Source: Palsa-892 sp963751615 (GTDB taxonomy: Bacteria; Pseudomonadota; Alphaproteobacteria; Rhizobiales; Xanthobacteraceae). From it: DNA of 64,000 nt. Position numbers and translations under genes: made by a program. Shown piece after piece: positions 1 to 8,784 of the stretch. The notes beneath the pieces are model-generated. The model was given only the letters and a program-made list of their open reading frames with translations. It was not told the DNA's origin and did no database searches. The DNA lies in contig CAVVVG010000005.1 of the NCBI GenBank assembly GCA_963751615.1, positions 806,001 through 870,000 on the forward strand. Reading direction: 5' to 3'. Each line of letters begins with the position of its first letter. The first letter of the stretch is position 1.

Positions 1-570
1 ATAGATTGCGCCATAGCCCATGGCGAGAAAATTGTTGATCAGTTTTATAGCATGCCCCGCACCGACAGGGCCAACATGATTGATCGCGTCGGCGAAACAG
101 CTAATGATCAGCTTAACCTTTTTGAAGGTCGCGGCATCTCCACCCATCATCACGCCGAGCGTGCCTTCTTCAGCTTCCTTCGGTGTACGCGCAAGTGGCG
201 CGTCGCAAAAAGTAACGCCTTTGGCCGATAGCTCTTCGGCAAGCGAACGCGTCAGCGTTGGCTCGGAAGTCGAAGTGTCGACAATGATCAGTCCCTCTTT
301 TGCGCCCGCGCAAACGCCGTCCTTGCCGCGCATCAGCGCCTCGACCTCAGTTGCGCCGGTTACACAAAGAAAAATGACGTCGCTTATTTCAGCCAATTCT
401 TTAGGGGACGCTGCTTCTTTCGCTCCGCGTTCCACAAGATCGTTGACCGGCGCCCGGTTGCGATGACCAAGAATCGTCAGCGGATGTCCCTTCTCCATGA
501 GGTTCTTTGCCATACCATGGCCCATCAAACCGACACCAATAAAACCAATCCTTTCCTTGACCATCGTCAT
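1..570 (-). CDS. 3-hydroxyisobutyrate dehydrogenase family oxidoreductase (partial, runs off window start)
   Basis: About 190 N-terminal codons are in the window; the C-terminal half lies beyond base 1. The protein opens with a Rossmann motif (GFIGVGLMG, residues 9-17) and continues with IIVDTSTSEP and APLARTPKEA, in the positions where beta-hydroxyacid dehydrogenases carry their substrate loop. The lysine of the GHAIKLINNFL segment matches the family's catalytic Lys-Asn helix. This family reduces or oxidises 3-hydroxyacids (3-hydroxyisobutyrate, tartronate semialdehyde, related sugar-acid products) with NAD(P). Two ATGs occur in frame at 570 and 564; the purine-rich GGGGGA lies about 8 bases before the second, so 564 may be the true start. 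It follows the ABC importer on the same strand, so a role in breaking down the imported compound is plausible but inferred. Confidence 0.88.
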   Translation of the reverse strand, partial: MTMVKERIGFIGVGLMGHGMAKNLMEKGHPLTILGHRNRAPVNDLVERGAKEAASPKELAEISDVIFLCVTGATEVEALMRGKDGVCAGAKEGLIIVDTSTSEPTLTRSLAEELSAKGVTFCDAPLARTPKEAEEGTLGVMMGGDAATFKKVKLIISCFADAINHVGPVGAGHAIKLINNFLAMGYGAIY

Positions 571-662
571 TTCCCCCAATTCGTCGAATCTATATTTTTC
601 GGTCACCGCTAAGGCGTTAAATCTTAGCATAGGATGAAAAAATCAGACGATGACGAGCGCGT

Positions 663-1295
663 TCAGGGCAACCGAAAAAACACAGGCAAGATACCCAAGT
701 TGTGCAGATACTCGAATCCTTCCGCAAGCGGAATTGAGATCAAGAAAATACAGGCGTCGACAAATGTCACCCACACATTCCGGGGTTTGATCGTCAGACT
801 GTCGACATCCTGCCAGAGCGAAAACTTGGGAAAAAACCGCGGAACGCGCCTGAGATATTTGCGATAGGATGCGCCGAAGTTTTCCAGCAAAAACCGCTCC
901 TCGGAAAAGGTCAGAATGTGAAAGATCAACCAAGTGATGATCCCCGCCGCGAGAGCGAGGGAGATGCTGCCAACTTGCGCGCCAACACCAACGGCTCCGA
1001 TGATGGAAAAGAAATAGAGCGGGTTGCGGCAGATTGAATAAGGCCCATTGCAAATAAGACTCTTGTTCTTGAGACCCCCGATGTAAAACGAGCACCACGT
1101 CCGGCCGAGGATACAAAAAACAATAAGGCAGAAGCCCGTAAACTCGATCGTCTCGTGCACGATTCCTCCGTCCGGCCATTGCGAATCGCCGAATACGAGC
1201 ACGAAAATTCCGCCGACCGTGACCAACAACAAGATGGCCTTGCGGATCGACTGAATCTTGGAGAGAAAATGTTCGGCGCGGAAGAGTGCAGACAT
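663..1295 (-). CDS. Isoprenylcysteine carboxyl methyltransferase (ICMT)-like membrane protein
   Basis: A 210-residue integral membrane protein with about five hydrophobic segments. The motif GPYSICRNPLYF followed some 50 residues later by EERFLLENFG is the signature of the ICMT/PEMT-type membrane methyltransferase fold, where these stretches form the SAM pocket. The bacterial members methylate unknown small lipophilic substrates. The reading frame extends upstream to 1364, but the ATG at 1295 has GAGGAA six bases before it and gives the usual family length, so it is preferred. It sits 88 bases downstream of the sugar permease genes on the same strand and could be the tail of that operon; nothing in the sequence ties its function to sugar uptake. 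Confidence 0.82.
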   Translation of the reverse strand: MSALFRAEHFLSKIQSIRKAILLLVTVGGIFVLVFGDSQWPDGGIVHETIEFTGFCLIVFCILGRTWCSFYIGGLKNKSLICNGPYSICRNPLYFFSIIGAVGVGAQVGSISLALAAGIITWLIFHILTFSEERFLLENFGASYRKYLRRVPRFFPKFSLWQDVDSLTIKPRNVWVTFVDACIFLISIPLAEGFEYLHNLGILPVFFRLP

Positions 1296-1383
1296 GATGA
1301 ATTCCTCACGAATCGTTTGCGCGAACGTGTCCATAGGGTCAAGCCGTACGATTGTCGTGTCCAAAAATAACGGTATTACGCGG

Positions 1384-2292
1384 TTATTCCTTCACCGCGC
1401 CAGTCATGGCGGACACATAGTGCTCAACGAAGAAAGTATAGAGCACGACCAAAGGCAGCGATCCCACAAGCGCCCCAGCCATCAATGAACCCCAGCGATA
1501 AATGTCTCCATCAACGAATTCGTTCACAATCGCAACCGGGACTGTCTTGTGACTCGTTGAAGAAATAAAAGTCAGTGCATAAATGAATTCATTCCAGCAG
1601 AGCGTGAAACAGAAAATGAAGGCGGAGATCAACCCTGGGATCGAGAGTGGTAGAACAATCTTGGTTAAAATCTGCCAGCGGCTCGCGCCATCGATTAAAG
1701 CGCACTCCTCAAGCTCGAACGGGATCGTCTTAAAATATCCCATTAGAAGCCAGGTCGAGAAGGGAATCAGAATGGTGGGATAAGTGAGGATCAACGCGAA
1801 GGGCGTATCGAATAATCCATACTGAAAAACCACGGTCGAAAGAGGAATAAACAAGATTGAAGGTGGAATGAGATAAGCGAGAAAAATCGCGCCCCCGACC
1901 CATTGTGCGCCCTTGTAGCGCAGGCGTACGATCGCATAAGCCGCAAGAATGCTCGCGACGATCGAAAGAATCGTCGCGGCCGTCGCAATAAACATCGTGT
2001 TCCAAAGCCACAGCGGATATTTCGATCCGAATAGAAGTTTTTCGACGTGCTTGAGCGTGGGATTCCAGGTCCAAAATGGGCTATAAGTCTCTAGATCAAG
2101 AAGCTGTTCGTCCGGTTTAATCGCGGTCAGCGCCATCCAATAGAATGGGAAAAGTAACACCAGCAGGATGAGCCCAAGCGGCAGATACAGCGTCACGAGA
2201 CGCCGCGGCAGCGACTCCAGATAGCTCATGCCCTCGGAATGGTCTGCATTTGGCTCCGAGATCGCTTTAGCCGCTGCAAGGAGTTCAGTCAT
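1384..2292 (-). CDS. Carbohydrate ABC transporter permease, MalG-type (CUT1)
   Basis: A 302-residue inner-membrane permease with about six transmembrane helices. The EAA loop reads ECALIDGASRWQILTKIVLP (around residues 200-220), the site where the ATPase docks in binding-protein-dependent importers. The order of this loop and the C-terminal helix fits the MalG branch. Its start overlaps the stop of the preceding permease gene by eight bases (ATGACTGA) and has a strong GGGGGAG five bases upstream, so the two permeases are translationally coupled. With the neighbouring ATPase and binding protein it forms one complete importer, presumably for a sugar or polyol; the substrate cannot be told from the sequence. 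Confidence 0.93.
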   Translation of the reverse strand: MTELLAAAKAISEPNADHSEGMSYLESLPRRLVTLYLPLGLILLVLLFPFYWMALTAIKPDEQLLDLETYSPFWTWNPTLKHVEKLLFGSKYPLWLWNTMFIATAATILSIVASILAAYAIVRLRYKGAQWVGGAIFLAYLIPPSILFIPLSTVVFQYGLFDTPFALILTYPTILIPFSTWLLMGYFKTIPFELEECALIDGASRWQILTKIVLPLSIPGLISAFIFCFTLCWNEFIYALTFISSTSHKTVPVAIVNEFVDGDIYRWGSLMAGALVGSLPLVVLYTFFVEHYVSAMTGAVKE

Positions 2293-3295
2293 TACTCTCC
2301 CCCTGCTGCCATTTCCGGCGCTGCACGCCGAACCAGGAAATCAGAATCGCCGCGAGCAGGAACGGAATCATCGCGGTCGAAATCGCGGCACCCTCTCCAA
2401 GATGTCCGCCAAGAATAGCGCGCTGATAGCTGAGTGTCGCCATCAGATGTGTCGCATTCACCGGGCCGCCCCTGGTGAGAACCCAGATCAACTGGAAGTC
2501 AGTGAAAGTGAAAAGCACTGAAAATGTCATCACCACGGCGATGATGGGCGTCAGCAGCGGATAGGTGATGTGGCGAAAGCGCTGCCAGGAACTCGCACCG
2601 TCGATCGTTGCCGCCTCATAAAGTGACGGAGAAACGGTCTGCAGGCCCGCAAGCAGCGTAATCGCAACGAATGGCACGCCACGCCAGATATTCGCGAAAA
2701 TGACCGACCAGCGTGCGGTCCACGGGTCACCCAAAAAATCGATGTTCGTCGAGATCAGATGCAGCTTCTTAAGTGACCAGGAGATAATAGAAAACTGGCT
2801 GTCGAATAGCCACCAGAACGCGATTGCGGATAAGACGGTCGGCACGATGAAAGGAATCAGAACGACGGCGCGAATGATCGCTTTAAACGGGAGATTCTCG
2901 TTGAGCAATAGCGCGAGATAAAGCCCAACCGCAAATTTTACCGCGCTAGCAACCAGCGTATAAAGCAACGTATTGAAGACGGAGACCCAAAAGATCGAGT
3001 CGTCCCACAGCCATTCGTAGTTTTCGAGGCCGATGAAATTGCCTGAACGGCCGATGCGCGCGTCAGTAAACGAAAGCCAGATTCCAAGTCCGAGGGGATA
3101 AGCAAGAAACAGGAGAAGAAACGCCGCTGCCGGTAACATAAACCACCAACCCAGCCACTCGCGGTTGGTTTTAAGCCGATCCCATACCGAGACATGCGGA
3201 TAAGACTCTTTTTTCGTGATTGCTCTGAGCGCAACTTCCGCCAAGACTTTGCCCTTCAAGTAATCGAAATGAAGGAAATCGGACGGCTCTGACAC
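2285..3295 (-). CDS. Carbohydrate ABC transporter permease, MalF-type (CUT1)
   Basis: A 336-residue permease with a roughly 45-residue cytoplasmic N-terminal extension, then WWFMLPAAAFLLLFLAYPLG as the first membrane helix and five or so more. The EAA loop is YEAATIDGASSWQRFRHITY (around residues 225-245). This is the partner of the MalG-type permease in the heterodimeric membrane channel of CUT1 importers. It lies 17 bases downstream of the binding-protein gene and overlaps the next permease, which supports one transcript. All expected family features are present and there is no sign of damage. Confidence 0.93.
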   Translation of the reverse strand: MSEPSDFLHFDYLKGKVLAEVALRAITKKESYPHVSVWDRLKTNREWLGWWFMLPAAAFLLLFLAYPLGLGIWLSFTDARIGRSGNFIGLENYEWLWDDSIFWVSVFNTLLYTLVASAVKFAVGLYLALLLNENLPFKAIIRAVVLIPFIVPTVLSAIAFWWLFDSQFSIISWSLKKLHLISTNIDFLGDPWTARWSVIFANIWRGVPFVAITLLAGLQTVSPSLYEAATIDGASSWQRFRHITYPLLTPIIAVVMTFSVLFTFTDFQLIWVLTRGGPVNATHLMATLSYQRAILGGHLGEGAAISTAMIPFLLAAILISWFGVQRRKWQQGESND

Positions 3296-3312
3296 CGTCC
3301 GATCCCTATTTA

Positions 3313-4635
3313 CTACGAGCGATAAATCCGACTGAGCTGACGCTCGGCAATCTTGATCGCGCCTTTCGAGTCTTCACGTCCGCTGCAGAAATTGGCGAAC
3401 ATGTCCAGCACTACGAAGTCAGCAATTGCGGTCGCCGCCCTTTCGCCGACGGAACCGAGACCACCCGCGGTCAACGTCCGCTTGGCGACGTCGCGATACG
3501 GTGTCCGCTTCGGATCAGCAGTCCATACCGGATTCGAATCGTATGCGTTGAGGCAATGCGTAAGATATCCTTGCGCGGATTCGATCCATGGATTGAAATT
3601 GGCCGCCTCCAGCATGAACGCGATAAGAGCCTTACAAGCCTGCGGATTTTTCGTGTAGGTCATCGCCAAAATCGGATACATCAAATGCAATTCGGTCGGC
3701 TTGGCGACCGGACCGATCGGGAAATACGCGTGGTTCATATCCTCAGCGATTTCTTTCTTAGTCGGATCCTTCGACGCCGCAACGTAAATGGAGATACCGT
3801 TGTTGGTCCAATAAATCTCATTTGCGAGAAACGCCTTGTTATTGGATGCGTCGTTCCAAGAAACCACGCCGGGGATCATGTTGTCGTATAATTGCTTCGC
3901 ATATTCGAGAGCCTTCACGGTCTCGGGCGAGTTCAGAATAACCTTGTCGTCCTTGTCGACAACCTGCCCGCCATGCGCCCACAGGCACCAATGTACCCAG
4001 GTATTTCCGTCGCCCGAAGCATGGCCGAGCGCCATCCCGCCGGGCGTACCGTTTTTCTTCGTCGCCTTCGCATATTCCAAAAATTCGTCGGTCGTTGTCG
4101 GAAACTTCTGAAAGCCGGCCGCGTTCATCGCCTTAATGCGATAGTTCATCAAAGCGCCGCTGTAGCAGATCGGTATGCCAATCCACGTGTTGCCGCTCAT
4201 GCCGTATTTGACAGCGGAATCGACCCACCCACCGTATTTCTTGCCGAGATAAAGCGCGACGTCGGTGACATCGACGCAATTTTGCGGGAAAAGATGCGGT
4301 AGCGAGTACAGGCCCCAGAACAAATCTGGGCCCGTGCCGGTGTTCGCCGCAACCGAAGCTTTTGGTTGAACATCCTCGTAAGATTCGCGTGAGATATCGA
4401 CAGGGACTCCCGTTGCCTTTGTGAAGGCATCGATCAATTTCACAAATGCGTCATCTTCCGATTGCACAAAATATTTCCAGCGCAGCATGGAAAGCTTGGC
4501 GTCTTTTTCGGGTTTCCAAGGCGCGGCCTGTGCCCACGCCTTCGCCCATTCGAGCAGTGCCGGGCCGGTGAGCGCGCCGGCGGCCGCAGTCGCCGTGCCG
4601 CCCTTGATCAGACCGCGGCGTGTGAAATTTGTCAT
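3313..4635 (-). CDS. Extracellular solute-binding protein of CUT1 sugar importer, Tat-exported
   Basis: A 440-residue periplasmic binding protein of the family-1 (MalE/UgpB-like) type. The N-terminus has a twin-arginine signal (TNFTRRGLIKGG, then an Ala/Gly-rich hydrophobic stretch ending near AQAA), so it probably leaves the cytoplasm folded. The body shows the usual pattern of the family: FTKATGVPVDISRESYEDV early, a long central region with GTPGGMALGHASGDGNTW, and a C-terminal helix region. It captures the substrate for the two permeases downstream. The gene sits 26 bases after the ATPase gene. Substrate identity is not deducible by eye; sugars, polyols and sugar acids are all possible. 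Confidence 0.92.
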   Translation of the reverse strand: MTNFTRRGLIKGGTATAAAGALTGPALLEWAKAWAQAAPWKPEKDAKLSMLRWKYFVQSEDDAFVKLIDAFTKATGVPVDISRESYEDVQPKASVAANTGTGPDLFWGLYSLPHLFPQNCVDVTDVALYLGKKYGGWVDSAVKYGMSGNTWIGIPICYSGALMNYRIKAMNAAGFQKFPTTTDEFLEYAKATKKNGTPGGMALGHASGDGNTWVHWCLWAHGGQVVDKDDKVILNSPETVKALEYAKQLYDNMIPGVVSWNDASNNKAFLANEIYWTNNGISIYVAASKDPTKKEIAEDMNHAYFPIGPVAKPTELHLMYPILAMTYTKNPQACKALIAFMLEAANFNPWIESAQGYLTHCLNAYDSNPVWTADPKRTPYRDVAKRTLTAGGLGSVGERAATAIADFVVLDMFANFCSGREDSKGAIKIAERQLSRIYRS

Positions 4636-4661
4636 GGCAGTTCCTCCTCCTGGATGGTTTG

Positions 4662-5729
4662 TTATGCGGTTAGTCTTTTTCCGGTCGGCTCGTCAAACAA
4701 ATGCGCGAGTTTCGGATCCGGTTTTAGCCGGATCTTGTCGCCCGGCTTGAATTGATGACGCTCACGAAATACGGCAGTGATATCCTGGCCCCCGATTTTG
4801 GCGACAACCTGAATTTCCGAGCCTGTGGGCTCGACAACGACGACTTCGCCCGGCGCTCCGTCTTCGGCAAGCGCAAAATGTTCCGGTCGGATACCGTAGA
4901 CCGCCGGGCGGCCATCGGAACCAGAAGACTTTGCCGAGATCGGCAGATTCACGCCGCTCCTGGTCTCGAAGGTCGAAGCCCCGTTCGCTCGGATCTTGCC
5001 GCTGAAAAAATTCATCGCCGGCGACCCGATAAAGCCCGCAACAAATAGGTTGGCCGGCCGATCGTAAAGTTCGAGTGGTGCCCCGATCTGCTCGACAATT
5101 CCGTCATGCATCACGACGATCTTGTCCGCCATGGTCATGGCTTCGATCTGGTCGTGGGTGACATATACGGTGGTCGTCCGCAAACGTTGATGCAGTTCCT
5201 TAATCTCTGTCCGCATCTGCACGCGCAGCTTGGCGTCAAGGTTCGAGAGCGGCTCATCAAACAGGAAAACCTGCGGGTCGCGCACGATGGCGCGCCCCAT
5301 AGCGACGCGCTGGCGCTGTCCGCCGGAAAGCTGGCGCGGATAACGCTCGAGAAGAGGTTCGAGTCCAAGAATTGCCGCCGCGCGTTGCACTTGCGTATCG
5401 ATTTCCTCTTTGGGCGCATTCCTGAGCTTCAGCGAAAAGCCCATATTCGCGGCGACCGTCATGTGCGGATAGAGCGCATAATTCTGGAACACCATGGCGA
5501 CATCGCGCGACTTCGGCGGTAGGTCGTTGACGACCCGGTCTCCGATGCGGATTTGGCCGGACGTGATGTTTTCAAGGCCCGCGATCATACGCAGCAGCGT
5601 GGACTTGCCGCAGCCAGAGGGCCCAACCAGCACGACGAAAGCGCCATTCTCAATGCTGACGTTCACGCCGTGAAGGACTTCGACTGAACCAAAGGCCTTA
5701 CGCACGTCCGCAATTTCAACCGACGCCAT
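4662..5729 (-). CDS. ugpC: ABC transporter ATP-binding protein, MalK/UgpC-type
   Basis: A 355-residue ATPase that energises CUT1 sugar importers. Walker A is GPSGCGKST (residues 36-44), the signature is LSGGQRQRVAMGRA (about 134-147), Walker B is VFLFDEPLSNLD (about 154-165) and the switch histidine is in YVTHDQ. The last 120 residues form the regulatory TOBE/OB domain typical of MalK and UgpC (YGIRPEHF). It is the first gene of the minus-strand operon; the 170 bases separating it from the divergent dehydrogenase gene must contain both promoters. The gene symbol is by family resemblance only; the transported compound is unknown. Confidence 0.9.
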   Translation of the reverse strand: MASVEIADVRKAFGSVEVLHGVNVSIENGAFVVLVGPSGCGKSTLLRMIAGLENITSGQIRIGDRVVNDLPPKSRDVAMVFQNYALYPHMTVAANMGFSLKLRNAPKEEIDTQVQRAAAILGLEPLLERYPRQLSGGQRQRVAMGRAIVRDPQVFLFDEPLSNLDAKLRVQMRTEIKELHQRLRTTTVYVTHDQIEAMTMADKIVVMHDGIVEQIGAPLELYDRPANLFVAGFIGSPAMNFFSGKIRANGASTFETRSGVNLPISAKSSGSDGRPAVYGIRPEHFALAEDGAPGEVVVVEPTGSEIQVVAKIGGQDITAVFRERHQFKPGDKIRLKPDPKLAHLFDEPTGKRLTA

Positions 5730-5902
5730 TACGCGACTTCTCCCAAATGTTCCCCATGGACCCGGCTATTTGGCTACCGGCGGCACTTGTTTTTGATGGA
5801 TCGACAAACGCATATTGGGGGAGACCGAAGCGCGAAATCAAGCACGATCCCGCCCCTGCCAACCGCAAATCATCCGCTAAAGGCCGGAATGCAAGGAAAA
5901 TA

Positions 5903-6883
5903 ATGATGACCTCCGCCAGCAAGCCTCATCTGGTTCTTACCGGCCCCATGATGCCGATGATCGAAGAGCAGCTGGAGACGATGTTCACCGTTCATCGTCT
6001 CGCGAAGGCGGCAGACCGGGATTCGCTCATCAAGGAAATCGCGCCCCGCGTGCGGGCAGTCGCGACCGGTGGTCAATACAGCGTCGATGCCGCATTGATG
6101 GAAAAATTACCCAATCTCGAGATCGTCGCAAACTTCGGAGTCGGATACGATTCGGTCGACATAAAATGGGCGACCGCCAACGGCATCGTTATCACCAATA
6201 CGCCCGACGTCTTAAACGACGAAGTTGCCGATACGACTGTCGCGCTGTTGCTGCAGACCGTCAGGCAGCTTCCCCAATCGGAGCGGTATTTGCGGGCCGG
6301 AAAATGGCTGGCGAAACCATTTCCACTTTCTCCGTCGCTGCGCGACCGCACCATCGGGCTCGTCGGCATGGGGCGCATCGGCAAGGCGATCGCAAAGCGC
6401 CTTGAGGCGTTTGGTCGGCCGATCGTCTACCACAGTCGCAGGAAAGCGGTCGACGTTACCTACAAATACTATTCCGATCTGGTCGCCATGGCGCGCGATG
6501 TCGATATCCTGATCGTGATCATTCCTGGTGGGGCCACAACCAAAAATATAATCAATGCTGAAGTGCTGAAAGCACTCGGACCGAACGGCATCTTAATCAA
6601 TGTCGCGCGTGGATCAGTTGTCGACGAATCTGCGCTAATAGAGGCGCTCAAATCAAAAACCATTTTATCCGCCGGCCTCGACGTATTCGCGCAGGAACCA
6701 AAAGTACCTCAGGAACTAATTGAGATGGACCACGTGGTGCTTCTGCCGCATGTCGGTTCGGCCTCACATTTTACCCGCCGCGCCATGGGTCAGCTCGTCG
6801 TCGACAATCTCGCTTCATGGGCCAAGGGGAAAGGCCCTCTCACGCCGGTGCCGGAAACACCATGGCCCACGAGGCAGAAATAA
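5903..6883 (+). CDS. D-2-hydroxyacid dehydrogenase (glyoxylate/hydroxypyruvate reductase-like)
   Basis: A 326-residue NAD(P)-dependent enzyme of the D-isomer-specific 2-hydroxyacid dehydrogenase family, which interconverts 2-oxoacids and D-2-hydroxyacids. The nucleotide-binding motif GLVGMGRIGKA is near residue 152. The catalytic Arg is in NVARGSVVDE (about 236), the Glu in FAQEPKVP (about 263) and the His in LLPHVGSAS (about 282). The open frame reaches back to 5747, but that extension has no family resemblance; the ATG pair at 5903/5906 follows AAGGAAAA at good spacing. It is divergent from the sugar ABC importer operon, which suggests a shared control region and a role in the same catabolic pathway. 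Confidence 0.9.
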   Translation: MMTSASKPHLVLTGPMMPMIEEQLETMFTVHRLAKAADRDSLIKEIAPRVRAVATGGQYSVDAALMEKLPNLEIVANFGVGYDSVDIKWATANGIVITNTPDVLNDEVADTTVALLLQTVRQLPQSERYLRAGKWLAKPFPLSPSLRDRTIGLVGMGRIGKAIAKRLEAFGRPIVYHSRRKAVDVTYKYYSDLVAMARDVDILIVIIPGGATTKNIINAEVLKALGPNGILINVARGSVVDESALIEALKSKTILSAGLDVFAQEPKVPQELIEMDHVVLLPHVGSASHFTRRAMGQLVVDNLASWAKGKGPLTPVPETPWPTRQK

Positions 6884-6964
6884 GCTTGCGATTTTTCGGT
6901 CCTACAATAGTCCGCAATTGCGCAACGTGTTAAGTTCATTGCTGACTACGCGAAAGGCTCGATA

Positions 6965-7705
6965 ATGCGTTTGATGGCGGGCTTGGCATTTTCAGTTTTG
7001 ATATATCTCCCATCAGCTAGCGCACAAGGCCTCGTTCCGGCCACACCGGCACCGTCGCCCGCACAAGACTTGCAGAAACCGACGATCCCCGACGCCAAGA
7101 CACTCGCCGCGAATTATGAACTTGCGAACGGCGCCGGCGACCGCAAATGCAAAATCACGCTAGATATTCGCCCCGCAGGTCCCGGATTCGCGCTTGTTTA
7201 TGATCGAGCGGAATGCATATCGCTATTCAGGTTTCTAGGCGAAACCGTTGCATGGATTCCGGGCATCGGCGGCTCGATTCGTTTCGTGAATAATGCGAGA
7301 CGTACGGTCTCCGAGTTTACTGAGGGCGTAAATGGACAATATGAAGCCCTACGTGAAGGAGATGGTGTTTATTTCTTGTCCAATCTCCAGTTCGTCAATC
7401 CAGGTGACGTGCCTCAGTTCGCCGACGTCATCGGCGACTGGATTCTGGCGCGACCAGCTGGACCGCCGATATGCGGCTTGACGCTCTCCGATCAATCAGC
7501 AAGCGAAGGAACGTTCAATCTCGCTTTAAAACAGGATTGCGATCCGACAATTACCCGCTTTGCACCCGTGTCCTGGTTTCTCGATCGAGGCGATATCGTT
7601 CTCTTGTCCGCAAAGGGCGAACGCTTGCGCTTCGGCCGCCGGCAAGAAGGGGGCTGGGCCAAAATCCCAGATACACCGCGCCCTCTCCTCATGGCCCGTC
7701 CCTGA
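6965..7705 (+). CDS. Periplasmic/outer-membrane protein with two tandem Inh (AprI/Omp19-like) domains
   Basis: A 246-residue exported protein: a signal peptide (MRLMAGLAFSVLIYLPSASA) precedes a Pro/Ala-rich linker and two beta-barrel-like domains. The second domain (about 150-240) is a clear Inh-family domain: GDWILARPAGPPICGLTLSD, a central CDPTITRFAPVSWFLDRGD, and a final LRFGRRQEGGW. The first (about 50-130: ANGAGDRKCKITLDI, a second Cys in AECISLFRF) looks like a more divergent copy; each domain has the Cys pair expected to form a disulfide. Inh proteins inhibit metalloproteases, and the related Omp19 is a protease inhibitor of Brucella. Whether this one inhibits any protease is unknown. 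It lies 81 bases after the dehydrogenase gene on the same strand. Confidence 0.8.
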   Translation: MRLMAGLAFSVLIYLPSASAQGLVPATPAPSPAQDLQKPTIPDAKTLAANYELANGAGDRKCKITLDIRPAGPGFALVYDRAECISLFRFLGETVAWIPGIGGSIRFVNNARRTVSEFTEGVNGQYEALREGDGVYFLSNLQFVNPGDVPQFADVIGDWILARPAGPPICGLTLSDQSASEGTFNLALKQDCDPTITRFAPVSWFLDRGDIVLLSAKGERLRFGRRQEGGWAKIPDTPRPLLMARP

Positions 7706-7746
7706 AATTAAGGAATGAATCGTAGCGCCGTCAGGCTTGCATAGCC

Positions 7747-7916
7747 TTATTGCTGTGATTGGGTCGTGTACCGCTGCCCAAACAGAAGCACCTCCCGCAG
7801 CTCATAACCCTGAGCCGCCCATCGCGCGAAAGCGTGAGCGCAGATAGTCGCGATGCTCATAATGCAATATCGCGTCGAGCACCGGAGTTTTCTTTCCAGC
7901 CCACGGTCGTAGCAAC
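7747..7916 (-). pseudogene. radC: Decayed radC remnant (frameshifted N-terminal fragment)
   Basis: Directly after the map stop codon the minus strand encodes HYEHRDYLRSRFRAMGGSG, which matches the RadC N-terminal pattern HY.GHR.RLR.RF..AGGDA. The frame then shifts by one base and continues as YELREVLLFGQRY, matching the next RadC segment DYELLELLLFRAIP, and stops about six codons later. The remaining 170 or so codons, including the JAB metalloprotease-like domain, are absent. In many rhizobia sfsA, map and radC are consecutive, so the position supports the identification. The assignment rests on visual motif matching and synteny. Function is certainly lost. Confidence 0.75.
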
Positions 7917-7919
7917 TCG

Positions 7920-8741
7920 TTAATTGTAAGGCGGCTGCTCGAATCCCTTGGGGGAGAGCGTAAAAATCTCAACGCCGGTCTCCGTCACGCCGACGGAATG
8001 TTCGAACTGGGCCGATAACGAACGGTCACGCGTCACGGCGGTCCAACCATCAGACAGAACTTTCACATGGGGACGGCCGAGATTGATCATCGGCTCTACG
8101 GTGAAAAACATTCCAGGTTTCAGTACGGCCCCTTCGCCGGTCCTGCCGATGTGAACGACATTCGGTTCATCATGAAAAAGACGCCCAATGCCGTGCCCGC
8201 AAAAATCACGCACCACACTCATATGGTTTGGCTCGACGACTGACTGGATCGCAGCACCAATATTCCCGACTGTCGCACCAGGACGAATTGTCCCAATACC
8301 AGCCATCATCGCCTCGTAAGTGACCGCTACCAATCGCTCGGCTCGGCGAGGAACGTCTCCGACGAGATACATTCGACTTGAGTCGCCATGCCAACCGTCG
8401 AGCACGAGTGTTACGTCGATATTGACGATGTCGCCATCGCGCAGCGGCTTCTCGTTCGGAATGCCGTGACAAACCACATGATTGATCGACGTGCAGATCG
8501 ACTTCCCGTAGCCGCGATACATCAATGTGGCTGGCAACGCCCCGTTACCCATTGCATATTCGAAAATAAAGCGATCAAGCGTCTCGGTCGTTACCCCTGG
8601 CTTGACCATATCGACAAGCAAATCTAGCGCCTCGGCGACGAGACGTCCTGCGCGGCGCATACCTGCAAAGCCTTCCGACCCATGCAGCTTAATCTGCCCG
8701 GTTTTACGGAGGGGTGCGCTAGTGGCTTCTACATAGCTCAT
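7920..8741 (-). CDS. map: Type I methionine aminopeptidase
   Basis: A 273-residue cytoplasmic enzyme that removes the initiator methionine from nascent proteins. The five metal ligands are visible: Asp in NIDVTLVLDG, Asp in GWHGDSSRMY, His in CGHGIGRLFH, Glu in FTVEPMIN, and Glu in TGVEIFT-adjacent EHSVGVTETG; the substrate-side His is in SINHVVCHGIP. The open frame continues to a TTG at 8792 that overlaps sfsA, but MSYVEATSAP from the ATG at 8741 matches the usual alphaproteobacterial N-terminus. It follows sfsA by 43 bases and is followed immediately by the radC remnant. Confidence 0.95.
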   Translation of the reverse strand: MSYVEATSAPLRKTGQIKLHGSEGFAGMRRAGRLVAEALDLLVDMVKPGVTTETLDRFIFEYAMGNGALPATLMYRGYGKSICTSINHVVCHGIPNEKPLRDGDIVNIDVTLVLDGWHGDSSRMYLVGDVPRRAERLVAVTYEAMMAGIGTIRPGATVGNIGAAIQSVVEPNHMSVVRDFCGHGIGRLFHDEPNVVHIGRTGEGAVLKPGMFFTVEPMINLGRPHVKVLSDGWTAVTRDRSLSAQFEHSVGVTETGVEIFTLSPKGFEQPPYN

Positions 8742-8784
8742 AATATTCAAATGTAGGGAATCGCACCGTTTGCGCAAGGAACCT

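Noticed and set aside
643..1179. 178-codon minus-strand frame overlapping the ICMT-like gene
   Set aside because: It is a shadow frame; the frame with the GPYSICRNPLY motif is the coding one.
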